From assembly GCA_026874595.1 (NCBI GenBank), contig CM049308.1:36388027-36452026 (forward strand): 64,000 nt of DNA, written 5' to 3'. The stretch comes from Sipunculus nudus (taxonomy: Eukaryota > Annelida > Sipuncula > Golfingiida > Sipunculidae). A model generated the notes under the pieces. That model was not told the origin of the DNA. It saw nothing but the letters and a program-made list of their open reading frames with translations, and did no database searches. Below are positions 33,370-46,412 of this stretch, in pieces. The first letter of the stretch is position 1, and each line of letters opens with the position of its first letter. Both the position numbers and the translations under genes were made by a program.

Positions 33370-36300
33370 ACATGAAATTGATGTACATGTTACATATTTC
33401 ACATATTGCTGATTCTCTGCTCATTTATTGTTTAGTATTAATTGTCAACAGTATTAATGCGAAACAACCATTTTGGAATCAATTTGTGTGGTTAGTAAGA
33501 ATAAAAAAAGATTTAAACAGCCTTGTTGACCCTGATACAGGAACAATCAAAGGCATGTTAACTATTCCAGACGCCTGGTACACTACGAGGAGCTTACTGG
33601 TGCACAAGGTCATACTGGTGCAGTCCTAAAAAATAATAAGTGTGTACATGTAAATGTCTTCTGGCGAATTCAAATGCATGTACTTTTAAGAACCCCGTAG
33701 CTTAATGTTGGATAATCGGGACCAAGCACCTCAAGATTCGGATACCATTTCCACGGATGATAATATCAGGAATTACTATCAGGTCTGCTTCGATCAGAAG
33801 ATGCGCGTGCATAGGAAATGCCACAGCAGTTGGTTATAGGATACGCTTAGAACGTATTCGAACAATACTGAGATGGGCAGAGAAATATATATAAGAATAA
33901 CTGTTTCAAATGACTACATATCTATATGTATGTAAGTAAAGTCAACATGGATTTATCTTAAACATGGTTGAAATTATGTATTATATGTCAATCCTAAGGA
34001 ATAGCAATGCCTGAAAGACAGTCAGTGCATGGGAACGTCGGAAAAACTTATTTTTCTGCTACAGTCCTATTATTCAAATTATTTGGTGAAACCGTTGACC
34101 ATTCAACTACGAAGGCCGATGATGCTGTGTAAAAGATTTAGTGTTAAATTGGGCAATCTGCGCCGCTCTTCTTGAATTCAAGAAACAATGGAAGATCTCT
34201 GGTGAAGGTTCTTTCCTTAATTTGGAAACACTCTACTGCATGATCATACTCTTTATTACATACCTGTTATATATGTTACTAATATCGTTGGTAATATCGG
34301 GGGATTAAAGACATTGAAATTAAAAAATATGTCGAAATCAATTGTCAATTCATGAATCAAATCACTTATAATAACAAGCTAGTAATTGCATGATAAAAGC
34401 CTCAAACGTTTTCTCCCCAACGTTTCTCGGTGCACACGATATGAAAACCTTGATATAAATAATGCCTCCTGTATAGGGAGAAAGTTTAAAATATGCAAAT
34501 AAAAGAGGAATATTTTTAGGCATTATTCTCATTAGAAATATGAGGATTTTCTGCTCCACAGCTATTTTTCCTTCAAATGTCTTTGGATAATGTGGTTAAA
34601 CCATGATGGGGCTTAGCTTTAATATTTATATTTTTACAAGTTTAAACTCAGGTTATATATTGTTCGGTCCATACATTCAATTATATGTTACCTGTTGATT
34701 CATCGGTGAACATGTGCATCAAAGTCAACCACTCACAAAATATCTTCACCTAAATTTAATTTTCGTGGTAAAATAATTGATGTAGAAGTCTATGGTTACT
34801 TTGCAAATTTAATGACTTCTGCAGTCTAGGCAGAGCACAAGTAAGAGTAACAGCCGAAGGCGGAAGGTTGTGCCTCACTCAAACGCGAGTGAAATTTGGG
34901 GATCTATACCCTGGTGTTAGACCATGCAAAATGCAATTAAGAAAATATCCCCTTCCTAAGTATACAAATATTTAGATGTTATCTTAACGGAGCAAATCAC
35001 ATATACGTCAATTAATAATTCAATTGCTGGGGAATAAAATGAAATCCGAAAACAAATATAATCATGAATAAATGGAGAGAGTTAAATAACATAAGATGTT
35101 AGCGCTCAAGGGGGATGGGGGCATTTTTCACCACTGGTAACAGCTGATGGTTTACATTATTATGGCTTTTGCATCCCCTGGTTGATATTCACACTCCACA
35201 ATGATTCCATCTGGAATGGGAAGGTTGTGCCCAACGGCCTTTTTTCACTCACTAATGAGTGCGCCTTTCAGGGGATCTTCTGTGGTATGGCCCAGCAATG
35301 GGGATGATTACGCACCTAGGACCCGCAGGTGAAGTAGTCATTTGGGCTAGGTTAACGCCAGGATATAAAATGAGAGGAAGCGTGTGATACTGTCCTGTCA
35401 CGTGGTCCGAAACGGGAATGGAAATCTGCAGTTGTACATATATGTAGTTAAGTTTGCATTAAAAATTAGAGGCAGCTACCTCCAACAACAACAAAAATTA
35501 AAAAAAAAATCCATCCTTGTTGTGGGCCTTTATGCCCGGATCTACATGGTTCGTTTTATCAAACAAGTGTACCGTAGAGATATTTGTATTCCTGTAATGT
35601 GCAAACTTTCCTTTAGGAATTATGCGTACTCATATGCCATTTTACATATGCAGATGTGCCTTCTTCTGCTGATCAAAAATGGCTGATTAGTTTTTTGTGT
35701 GCATTATTTGTCCTTTTTTATAGCTTTTGGGGGTACCTTATATATAACATGTAACAATTAGACCTGTTTTAGCTCATATTCAGATAAACTATATAGAAAT
35801 ATAAAATATCCAGACAACAGTTTCTACCGATCCCACTGTTCTACAAGATACTTGGAATAGGTGAATATAACACGAATATTTCTGTATCAAGACCAATTAC
35901 ACGGCTTTTGGAATCTTGGAATCATCCATATAACCATAGAAACTGATTCTAAATGTTTGTTTTGTTGTAATATGGAAGACCATGAAGTACTACTATGAGA
36001 AAATCAGCAATATAAAAAAGCGACCACGAGCATCTATTTCATAAGGTCTTTTTCCTTTTGATCACCATATCACATATGACAGTGTAGTGCCCAAGATATT
36101 TTTATGCTTTGAAATATTATACATACATATTTTACATACATTTAACTTTGACCTTGCATACCCTCTGTATTCTCCGACAACTCCTGGTTAGTTGCAATAA
36201 ATAGAACACATTCAAAAAAGGATAAATGGATCCAATTATCTAATATCATTATGTTAAATGCGACAGTTACACTATTTTATCATTATCTCAATGTCAAGAT

Positions 36301-36740
36301 CGCCATGGCCGCCGTTTTGGATTCCCTGGGGTCACAGATCTCATAAAAACTCTTTTTTAGTTGCAATCGACAGAACACATTCAAAAACATATAAATCGAT
36401 CCAATATCATTAAGTTTTAAGCGACAATTACAGTAAAATAGCATTATATCTATGTTAAGACTGCAGTGGTGGCCATTTTGGATTCCTTAGGGTCACAGGG
36501 TTTATAAAAAAATTATAACCTGTATTCATTCATCAGCTTAAGTGCAAATAAATTGAAAGCAAGCACTATCTTATTCAATTCCTGAGAAAACGTTGTTCTG
36601 TTAGACGTGCAAGTACACTATATCCCAAACACTCAATATTTCCCATGGATGAAGGCGGCCATCTTGGATTTTCGGTGTTAGAGGGATCTGAAAATTTGTT
36701 ACCTAACATTTTTCATTAGTTCATATCCTGTTTATGCTAA
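33370..36740. other. Gene-free stretch with a possible LINE scrap
   Basis: Mostly AT-rich without clear genes. Near 35920-36000, + strand, DSKCLFCCNMEDHEVLL resembles the cysteine pair of a LINE zf-RVT tail, but it is short and interrupted. CAAGATCGCCATGGCCGCCG (36296) and related lines near 36470 and 36650 look like repeat fragments. The open stretch at 33372-33629 has no recognisable domain. Confidence 0.3.
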
Positions 36741-37797
36741 ATCAGTCATGGGGTCAAAGGTCTAGGCCGCTGGAAAAGCTTCTTGAAAAAGTTTGTAGAC
36801 CCATTTAAAAAAAAATTACAAAACCTTTTATCTTGCACATATGGCTCACAAAGGTCACAGGGTCAAAGGTCAAGGCCACAGAACCCACTTCTTGAGAAAA
36901 CTTGTTAACCCATTTAAAGCTAACGCGTTGGACCAAAATCTTTCATCTTTTTACATACGTCTCACCCGTCAATGAATGGAGAACCCTATCGATTAGAGAT
37001 CACAGGTTCAAAGGTCAAACCATAGGTTCCACTTCTTGAAACAGCTTGTGGACCCATTTTTAACCAAGGCGTTTGACCAAAATCTTTCATCTTTCATATA
37101 GGCCTCGAAAAACCCGTGGATGAAAAACCTTATTGATTTTGAGATTATGGATTCATAGGTCGAGGGCCCCAGGAAAAACTTCTAAAAAAAATGTGTGGAC
37201 CCATTTTTAGCCAAACAATTTGACCAAAATCTTTTATCTTGCAAATATGGCTCGCCAACCTATGGATGAAGAACCTTTTCGATTTTGAGGTCACGGGGTC
37301 TAGGCCGCTGGAAAAAAATCTTGAAAAAGTTTGTTGACCTATATTAGGCCAATCTATTTGACCAAAACCGTTTATCTTGCACATATGGCTCACAAAGGTC
37401 ACAGGGTCAAAGGTCAAGGCCACAGAACCCACTTGTGGGGTTAACCCATTTAAAGCTAACGCGTTGGACAAAAATCTTTCATCTTTTTACATACGTCTCA
37501 CCCGTCCATGAATGGAGAACCCTATCGATTAGAGATCACAGGTTCAAAGGTCAAGGCCACAGGACCCACTTCTTGAAAAAGCTTGTGGACCCATTTAAAG
37601 CCAACGCGTTTGACCAAATTCTTTCATCTTTCACATAGGCATCACCAACCCATGGATGAAGAACCTTATCGATTTTGTGGTCACATGGTCATAGGTCAAG
37701 GCCAAGGGACCCACTTCTTAAATAAGTTTGTTGATCCATTTTAAGCTAAACCGTTGGACCAAAACCTTTTATCTTGCACATATGGCTAACCCACTCA
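36741..37797 (+). repeat. Tandem units with GGGTCAAAGGTCA, second block
   Basis: Units of about 100-150 bp share TTGACCAAAATCTTTCATC, CACCCGTCCATGAATGG, AACCCTATCGATT and CAGGGTCAAAGGTCAAGGCC. Two larger segments (36840-37010 and 37390-37560) are nearly the same. The block ends exactly where the last-exon fragment of the LPGAT1 pseudogene begins, so it replaced about 290 nt of that exon. Confidence 0.8.
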
Positions 37798-37971
37798 GAG
37801 TCAGATAGAAAGCCAAGAAACAGAGACGATATGAAATCACCCGCCCACCCGGGGAAACCGCAACGTGTACCCGTATCGTCCACAACCATCGAGCTTCTTC
37901 ACACGTTCACAGTGTCTTCTTTCTTGGCATTTGTGTCTTGTTTTTATTACATCATAACTTCAGTATACTGA
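37798..37971 (+). pseudogene. LPGAT1 pseudogene, 3' end of last exon
   Basis: Similarity to the intact last exon resumes at GAGTCAG (37798), right after the tandem repeat, and runs to a stop at 37969-37971. It encodes the anchor (RVPVSSTTIELLHTF, then SSFLAFVSCFYYIITSV). The first about 290 nt of the exon are absent. Confidence 0.88.
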
Positions 37972-39590
37972 ACACTTTCACACTAATTTATTAATACGTT
38001 CCCCACAAGTTATGACTGTTAAATTGATTAAACAATTTATTCAAGGAGATGATGTAGTCACAAGGCTTTTGAGGATCCCTGGAGGTTTCACATGTTAGAA
38101 ATACATGGCTTTCTGTTGACTGGGATGTTCATAGGAGACCTCTGAACATGGCATGGGAGCATTTAATATAAGCTGAAAAGGTAATGCAAGTTGAAAGGGA
38201 AATGCAAGATATGCTGCTTCTTTTAAAACCAATGATCGCTCTGAATAAAGGACAAGCATCTCCTCTAACAATTTTTAGAAAGCAGTCATTGTTTTAGAAT
38301 TGAGTGTACCTATGTCCCACGGACCCTATGTTTTCCCTTCCGTATGTTCTCAAGAAAGTTATTTAAAACGATATGGCAACTGTCGAAGAATTTATTATTA
38401 TGATTTCCCCAATATTCATTGAGTGTTTAAACATCCAATTTAAAAAAAAAAATGTGCCAGATGTCGACAACTTCACAGTTATTACTAAAGTCCTCATGAA
38501 TTTTTCTGTTATGCTCCTCCGAGATATAACCTCCATTTGTGGACGCTAAAGTGTCTTCGTTTAATTTCACAAACACAATAAAATCCTACTGGTCAGGATA
38601 ATCGCGTTTTGCAGGGTATTTTGATATATATAGTTCCCTATGATGTTTAAGAGATATGAATTAATGTTATTAAATATACACCAAACCGAGTATTTTTAAA
38701 AGATTTTATTTATAAGATCGACCAAATTACAAATTCTAGAGAATCAGGATATCATGAATCTATTCTATCATGTATAAGATTGAGTATATTACAGTTTATA
38801 GTTGTATACTAAGAATTTAGATTGCAGAACACTTGCATTATGAAACCTTAAAATGTGTCAACTGGTAATTGGTAGAATCTATTTTATCACACATATATTT
38901 TAAAATTTAATTATAAATATGCAATTTGAAGACCTGAAAATTTATTTTGTAATAAGAAAATTTACAAAATTTATCAACAATAGTGAAATAAATATGAAAT
39001 GTTAGGATTTTTATTGTTTATTGAAAAGGATTGGGATGGAGGGATGGATGGAGGAGAAAGAGAGAGAGGGGGGGGGGGAGCAAGTGCTCTGTGGTGGATT
39101 TTTAGTAGGTCAGGGTGGCGCCACAAAAGTGTGGTGACCTCTGAACTCATTTAATATGCATGAATTTTGCTGGAAAAAGAACTTAATTGAGACATTATAT
39201 TGACAAATATTTCTACTAAGTTTTATCAAATTCCATTACATTCCTTGTACGTTTTCGCGGCGATAGCACGAATTGGTCTGTACAAGGCAGCCTGGTGACC
39301 TCTTACCTCTTTTAATATGCTTAAAATTTGCTGAGAATTTAATGAAGGGAGATATATCTCTCCTAGTTTGTTAAAGGTATGTTATGTTGATGGGCATAAC
39401 TTATAACATAATATTTACCTTTATTCTGACGTGTAAATAGGAAGTATATGGAGGAATAACTATGCAAAATATAAACAAAACACCAGTGGCTTTCACTGTG
39501 GGCAGACGTGAAGTATAAGAAGGCTATTTGTTAAATGTGTTAAATGTACCATAATCAAAGACAGAATTAAAGTTACTGATTTAACGTTTA
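37972..39590. other. Intergenic, AT-rich
   Basis: No gene seen. Contains GGATGGAGGGATGGATGGAG and an AGAGAG/G(10) run near 39030-39080. Confidence 0.45.
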
Positions 39591-40800
39591 TGCTAATAAC
39601 TTAAAAATATATATAATTTTTTTATATAATTTCTGGTATACAATTAAAACTAAATTAAATATAGTTATATGCTTGAAATAGGCTCTTTTGCTTCAGCAAT
39701 AATCATATTAATTGAGTAAATATCTTTCCAGATTTTTTATAAAGTGTATTATATGTTCGGGTCCAAAACTACTGAAAATTACGCAATACTGACCTAATTT
39801 CTGGCATGTACACTGGAAATGCATGCAGAAATGATGCCATTATTGTTTTTTTTTATATTAGGCGGTCATGAAGTGTAAAAATAGGGTTTTTAATGGATTT
39901 TTTTGTCTGAATATAGTGAAGGAAGTCGCAGTGACCCAGTTATCGGTTTGTACGGGAGTTCTTGGGGACATCTTACAGAATGCCATATTTCGGTAGACAA
40001 ATGCTAATAATGTTTCGTAACTGAAGCTGTATTATGAGATAAGGGTGTTGAACTCAGGTTACGTACGATTCAGCCAAGTGCTGGCTGGCTACCCAGTATG
40101 CCCCGCTGAAGCGTGTGTAATTAGCCTGAAAGGTCAACAAGGGTGCCATACAGATGACTGAAGAGGGGCGATAGCCTAGGTGTAAGTATGACATGGTCTC
40201 ATAAAGACTCTAATTAAAGCTACAGTTTTTGGCCAATTCCTTTAAAGTTTAAGAATTTATAGGCGGAAATCTTTATGTATACATGATATGAAAATTAAAT
40301 CAACAGTGCTTATAGGAAAAACGTGCCAAGGCCAAGTTGGACAAAATTCAGGTACTGGTTTTATTTTTATGCTAATAACTTCAAAATTGCAACAAATGGA
40401 TCTAATGTTGGGTATAAAATTGAATCTTGATTAAATAAAGTTACATTGTATATCCCTGAAAAAAAGTCTCTGGCTTCAACGTTTCTTGTGTTAATTTGGT
40501 AAATATCTTTTCTGATTTCGTACAAGGTGCATTATGTTTGGGTCCATAACTTCAAGATATTACACAAAACTGAACTAATTTCTGGTATGTATATAGGAAA
40601 TATATAGGGGAATATTTATATTAAATATAATCAAAAACTTAAGTTGTTTTGCTTTTAGGCAGTCTTTAAGTGTAACAAAAGGTTTTAAATGAAAAAGTGA
40701 GGTTTTTCCTTAGTATCTTGAAGGAACGAAGTCATAATGACCAAATTTTCATTATGGTAGGAGATTTTAGGAACTTCCAACTGTATACCGAACTTACTAA
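39590..40800 (+). repeat. Two diverged copies of a ~0.7-kb dispersed unit
   Basis: Shared markers: TTTATGCTAATAACTT, TCTAATGTTGGGTATAAAAT, CTTTTCTGATTTCGTACAAGG, TTTCTGGTATGTATATAGG, AGGCAGTC..AAGTGTAA and GGAACGAAGTCATAATGACC. The same unit occurs twice more at about 54860-56100. Non-coding. Confidence 0.65.
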
Positions 40801-42099
40801 TTCGTAGGTCCAATATTTTAACTAATGGCCCATGGGCCATGACGCTCAGCTGATTTCAAGGAATGTTGAACAATGAGCAAAATGTCAAACAGATGTCTAA
40901 AAAATCATGAATTTTGTGTAGAGTCCTTAGAAATGTCTGGTTTATGAGAAAACTCTCTAAGACAGATTGACATGCCATATTTCAGACCAATATCTTGAAC
41001 CACTCAGAAGATATGAGCAATTTTCACCCAAAGCACATGTAGGTCTGGACGCCACAGGACAACTATTGCAGATGGCGCCACCAGTCTTGAGTACAAGATG
41101 GAGGAGTCCAAGATCTATGGGTATGCAACAATTCAGGGCAATACGGCAAATCACTCCTGAGAAAAGGGCATTTATTTATTCTACAAAACCAGGAAAAAAT
41201 GTGGCACCACCTGTCTGGTAAACGAGAAAACATTCCAAGATGGATGGACATGCAAAATTTCAGACCAATATCTGGAACCATTCCTGAGATATGAGCAATT
41301 TTCACAAAAAGAAATATACCGATGGACGCCACGCAAAAACAACTGCAGACGGCACCACCCGTCTTGTTTACGAGATGTAGGTGTTGAGGATCTATAAACA
41401 TGCACAGTTTCAACTCAATACATTGAAGAACCACTAAGACGAACAGATGACAAATGCACAGATGGACACTACGCAAAAAGTATTGCAGGTGGCGCCACCA
41501 GTCGCAATTATGAAATGGAGAGATCCAAGATCTATTGACATACAAACTTACAAAATACATTGAGCCACTCCTGAGATATGGGCTGTTATCTAAAAGACAC
41601 CCAGATTTGTACTGCACAGAAAGGATTGCTGGTGGTGCCACCTGTCTTTGTTAGGCACAACAACATAGGTGAAGGAACAACTATGCTGGGTTTCGGAAAG
41701 ATTGGGCCAAGAGTCTCAGAGGAGTTTTCTGGAAACTAACGCAGAGATTTTGTATCACATTTTAATTATTCTGTGGGGTACTTACGAGCCCCATAGCTTG
41801 ATGAATATGGGTAACAGAGACCATATTTCAGGTTTCTATAGAGACTTTTCATGGACCTCCTTTGATGTTATGTAAGAAGATTCAAGGTCCAGCGGTTACG
41901 ATTTGTGCACTGTTAACAGATGACAGCTTCTTTTGAGGTATCAAAAATAGAGAAAAAAAAATCCTAAAAACTAGAATATGGGTACTCGACAAGCGACTAC
42001 GTGTATCCGCCAAAATCAGAGAAGGACGGGTGAAGTGAGGCATGGATTGAGTGGCAAGGGGATACAGAGTTACATGTGTTAAATATTAGAATGGATCTC

Positions 42100-43800
42100 T
42101 GCCATATAAACATGATTGTAGGTGGCGCCACCTGTTATTTGAACGAGAAACTATCCAAGATATATACACATGCAAAATTTCATGTGGAAAAGTCAAACCA
42201 CTGCAGAGATATGAGTGATTTTATCCCACAGCAGACAAACAGATGGACGCTGTGCAAAAATGGCTGCAGGTGGCGCCACCATTTTTGTTCATGTTATAAA
42301 GCTATCCAAGGGCTACATTTGTGTAAATTTTTTTTCCTGATTGGTCAAACGGTTCCCAAGATATGAGCTTGGATGTCTGCAGCATAAACGTGAATGTAGG
42401 TGGCGCCACCTGTCATAAAATCAAGAAAGCTATCTAGAATGTATACACATGCCTAATTTTAGGTGAATTAGTCAAACCACTGCAAAGATATGAGTGATTT
42501 TAACCCTAGGCAGATTAACAAATGGACACTGTGCAAACATGGTTGCAGGTGGCACCACCTTTTGTTGTGTATATTATAAAGCTATCCCAGGGCTACATTT
42601 GTGTAAAAAAATTTTCCGGATCGGTCAAACGGTTCCTGAGATATATGGGTTTATGTGTGGAGTGTTAACGTGAATGTAGGTGGCGCCACCTGTCATTAAA
42701 TCAAGAAAGCTATCTAGGATGTAGATGCATGCTGATTTTTAGGTGAATTAGTCAAACCACTGCAGAGATATGAGTGATTTTAACCCCAGGCAGATGAACA
42801 AATGGACACTGTGCAAACATGGTTGCAGGTGGCGCCACCTTTTGTTGTGTATGTTATAAAGCTATCCCAGGGCTACATTAGTGTAAAATTTTTTTCCGGA
42901 TCGGTCAAACAGTTTCCGAGATATATGGGTTTATGTGTGGAGCGTAAACGTGAATGCAGGTGGCGCCACCTGTCACAAAATCGAGAAAGCTATCTAGGAT
43001 GTATATGCATGCCAAATTTTAGGTGAATTAGTCAAACCACTGCAGAGATAAGAGTGATTTTAACCCAAGGCAGATGAACAGATGGACTATGTGCAAACAT
43101 GGTTGCAGGTGGCGCCACCTTTTGTTGTGTATGTTATAAAGCTATCCCAGGGCTACATTTGTGTAAAATTTTTTTCCGGATCGGTCAAACGGTTCCCGAG
43201 ATATATGGGATTATGTGTGGAGCGTTAACGTGAATGTAGGTGGCGCCACCTGTCACAAAATCGAGAAAGCTATCTAGGATGTATATGCATGCCGAATTTT
43301 AGGTGAATTAGTCAAATCACTGCAGAGATATGAGTGATTTTAACCCCAGGCAGATGAACAGATGGACACTGTGCAAACATGGTTGCAGGTGGCGCCACCT
43401 TTTGTTGTGTATGTTATAAAGCTATCCCAGGGCTACATTTGTGTAAAATTTTTTTCCGGATCGGTCAAACGGTTCCCGAGATATATGGGATTATGTGTGG
43501 AGCGTTAACGTGAATGTAGGTGGCGCCACCTGTCACAAAATCGAGAAAGCTATCTAGGATGTATATGCATGCCGAATTTTAGGTGAATTAGTCAAATCAC
43601 TGCAGAGATATGAGTGATTTTAACCCCAGGCAGATGAACAGATGGACACTGTGCAAACATGGTTGCAGGTGGCGCCACCTTTCGTTGTGTATGTTATAAA
43701 GCTTTCCCAGGGCTACATTTGTGTAAAATTTTTTCCCAGATCGGTCAAACGGTTCCCGAGATATATGGGTTTATGTGTGGAAACAGACGCACAAACGGAC
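42100..43800 (+). repeat. 280-bp satellite with two palindromes per unit
   Basis: TGTAGGTGGCGCCACCTGTCA (one base varies) recurs at about 42393, 42673, 42953, 43233 and 43513, period 280 bp, about six units. A second AGGTGGCGCCACCT, 140-170 bp away in each unit, is flanked by CATGGTTGC and TTTTGTTGTGTATGTTATAA. Units at 43233 and 43513 are almost identical. The last unit runs into ACAAACGGACGCTGGGC and a GGTCATAGGTCAAGGTCA segment. Confidence 0.93.
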
Positions 43801-43931
43801 GCTGGGCAGAGACGAGGGTCATAGGTCAAGGTCACTTGGTTAGGCACCAGTTCACATGTGACCCGATAATTTGTGTAAGTTTCGGAAAAATCTGTCCAGT
43901 AGTCTCAGAGGAGTTCTCCGGAAACGAACGC

Positions 43932-43950
43932 GGCAGCGGCGGCGGCGGCG
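43932..43950. repeat. GGC trinucleotide run
   Basis: GCAGCGGCGGCGGCGGCGG, a short GC-rich triplet repeat in otherwise AT-rich DNA, next to the end of the 280-bp satellite. Confidence 0.85.
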
Positions 43951-44019
43951 GAACCCGGTCAAAAACATAGTATCCGCAAAACTTCGTTTTGGCGGATACA
44001 ATTAGACAAACACACATGG

Positions 44020-46240
44020 CGCCACTAGTTTGCAGGAACTGATGGAACACTCCATGATCAATATTCATACAAAGAATCATTCTGATCAATGCAGTAGTTA
44101 TTCAGATACTAGAGCTTTTGTATCAATTTTTTTTATTATTCTGGGGGATACTTACGAGACCAATAGCTCGGAGAATATGGGTAACAGACACCTAATTTCA
44201 GATTTGCACAGAGATTTTTCATGGACCACCGTTGAGGTTGAGTTAGAAGATTAAAGGTCCAGCAGTTACAATTTGTGCCCTGTTAGCAAATGACAGCTTC
44301 TTTGAAGGTTTCAAAAAGAAGAAAAAAAATAATAAACATTAGAAAAAAATACAGGTGGCACCACAGGTTTGCAGGAACTGATGGAACACTCCATGATCAA
44401 TATTCATACAAAGAAATCATGCTAATCAATATAGTAGTTATTAAGATACTTGAGCTTTTGTATCAAATTTTGCATTATTCTGGGAGGTACTTTGGAGCTC
44501 CATAGCTCAAAGGATAAGGGTTACAAGAGACCTAATTTCAGGTTTTCAAGGAGATTTTTTTATGGACCTCTCTGGATATTAAGTTTGAAGATTCCAGGTC
44601 CAGTGGTTACGATTTGTGCCCTGTTAACAGATTACAGTTTCATTGCAGGTCTGAAAACTAGTGGCCCATGGGCCATGACGCTCAGCTGAATTCAAGGATG
44701 TTGAGCAAAATGACTGCCAGAGTACAGACAAATCATGATTTTTGTGAAAAGTCCTAAGAAATGGGTTTCAGTGGGTATTTGGACAGATGACAACTTCATT
44801 TGAACTTCTCATAAATAGAAAGAAAAATGCGTAAAAATTTGAAAAAAATACAGGTAGTGCTACCAGTCTGAAGGAACTGATGAAACACTCCATGATCAAT
44901 ATATATCCTCAGAATCATAGCTATCAAGGCATTAGTTATTCAGATACTGGAGCTTTTGTTTGTATCAAATTTTTAATTATTCTTGGGGGTATTTACGAGC
45001 CCTATAGCTCAGAGGATATGGGTAACAGAGACCTAATTTCAAATTTCCAAGAAGACTTTTCATGGACCTCCCTATAAGTTAACTATGAAGATTCTAGGTC
45101 AAGTGGTTACGATTTGTGCCCTGTTACAAGATGAGGCTTTATTTGAAAGTCTCAAAAAGAGAAAACAATCGTAAAAATTGGAAAAATACAGGTGGCCCCA
45201 CCAGTCTGCAGGAACTGATGAATCACTCCATGATCAATATGCATGCAAAAAATCATGGCCATCAGTACATTAGGTATTCAGATACTTGAGCTTTTGTATC
45301 AAATTTTGCATTATTCTGGGGGGGGGGGGGGTTACTTTGGAGCCCCATAGCTCTGAGAAAATGGATAACAGAGACCTCATTTCACATTTCCTACCTAATT
45401 TCAGGTTTCCAAGGATATTTTTTATGGACCTCCCTTGATGTCAAGTTAGAAGATTCCAAGTCCAGCAGTTACGATTCGTGCCATGTTAACACCTGACAAC
45501 TTCTTTGAAGGTCTCAAAAATAGAGAGAAAAAAATTCGTAAAAATAAAAAAAATACAGGTGGCGCCACCAGTCTGCAGAAACTGATGAAACACTCCATGA
45601 TCAATATCCATGCAAAAAATCATGGGGATGAATGCATTAGTTGTTCAGATACTTGAGCTTTCGATCAAATTTTCCATTTTTCTGGAGGGTACTTCAGAGC
45701 CCCATAGCTCAAAGAATAGGGGTAACAGAGACCTAATTTCAGGTTTCCAAGGAGATTTTTCATGGACCTCCCTGGATGTCAAGTTTGAAGATTCCAGGTC
45801 AAGTGGTTATGATTTGTGCCCTGTAAACGGACGGCCGGACAACGGGACAACCTGACGGGTGACGGACAAAGGGTGATCGCTATAGCTCAGATGACTTTCA
45901 GTCAGCTGAGCTAAAAAGAGAAAAAAATTTGTAAAAATTGGAAAAAATATAGGTGGCACCACCAGTCTGCAGGAAGTGATGGAACATCCCATGATCAATA
46001 TTCATGCAAAGAATCATGGTGATCAATGCAGTAGTTTTTCAGATACTTGAGCTTTTGTATCAAACTTTGCATTATTCTGGGGGTTACTTTGGAGCCCCAT
46101 AGCTCAAAGGATATGGGTAACAGAGACCTAATTCCAAGTTTCCAAGGAGATTTTTCATGTACCTCCCTTGATGTGAAGTTAGAAGATTCCAGGTCCAGCA
46201 GTTACGTTTAGTGCCCTGTTAACGGACGGCCAGAAAGCCA
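44020..46240 (+). repeat. Tandem 380-430-bp palindrome-family units
   Basis: About five units, each with ACAGGTGGCGCCACCAGTCT, GCAGGAACTGATG, a CATGATCAATAT box, TTCTGGGGGGTACTT, CCCATAGCTC, GGGTAACAGAGACCTAATTT and GTGCCCTGTTAAC. Units differ by many substitutions, so amplification is older than in the 280-bp satellite. The same family occurs at 61200-64000. Confidence 0.8.
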
Positions 46241-46412
46241 GATGGACGGCCGGACGGTTGAGAAAGGGTGATCACTATAGCTCAGGTCAGTCACCTGAGC
46301 TAAAAACATGTCAGTTTCATGCACAGACAAACAAACGGACAGATGGACAGACAGCTGACTGATCAAAGGACCATCTCTACAGCTCAGTTGATTTAAAATC
46401 AGCTGAGCTAAA

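Larger units (their letters stand above)
28358..37971 (+). pseudogene. LPGAT1-like second copy, degenerate (gene span)
   Basis: A tandem copy of the gene at 8359-20541. Recognisable exons are 28358-28580, 28975-29179, 29787-29888, 30776-30885 and a fragment at 37798-37971. Lesions relative to the first copy: 9 nt lost in NHX4D (NHQYSIDTN becomes NHQYT, removing the catalytic Asp); 1 nt lost about 60-75 nt before the end of that exon, giving a TGA at 29172-29174; 35 nt lost in the next exon, removing the whole HPEAG block; about 290 nt of the last exon missing, with tandem repeats in their place; and one more 1-nt shift in the remaining fragment. Splice sites mostly survive. A membrane-anchored fragment could still be translated, but not an active acyltransferase. 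Confidence 0.9.
40822..46412 (+). mobile_element. Cluster of CTAGTGGCCCATGGGCC..CAGCTGAGCTAAAA repeats
   Basis: Left-end-like sequences TGGCCCATGGGCCATGACGC plus CTCAGCTGA at 40826 and 44660; right-end-like ACGGACGG..CTATAGCTCAG..AGCTGAGCTAAAA at about 45915, 46300 and 46410. The interior is tandem units of two kinds: a 280-bp satellite (42100-43800) and about 380-430-bp units (44020-46240). Nearly all units carry a GGTGGCGCCACC-type palindrome. No protein-coding gene. Confidence 0.6.

Noticed and set aside
41063-41641. A 192-residue minus-strand open stretch with recurring WRHL
   Set aside because: WRHL is just the GGTGGCGCCACC palindrome read in one frame. The stretch is repeat sequence with no domain.
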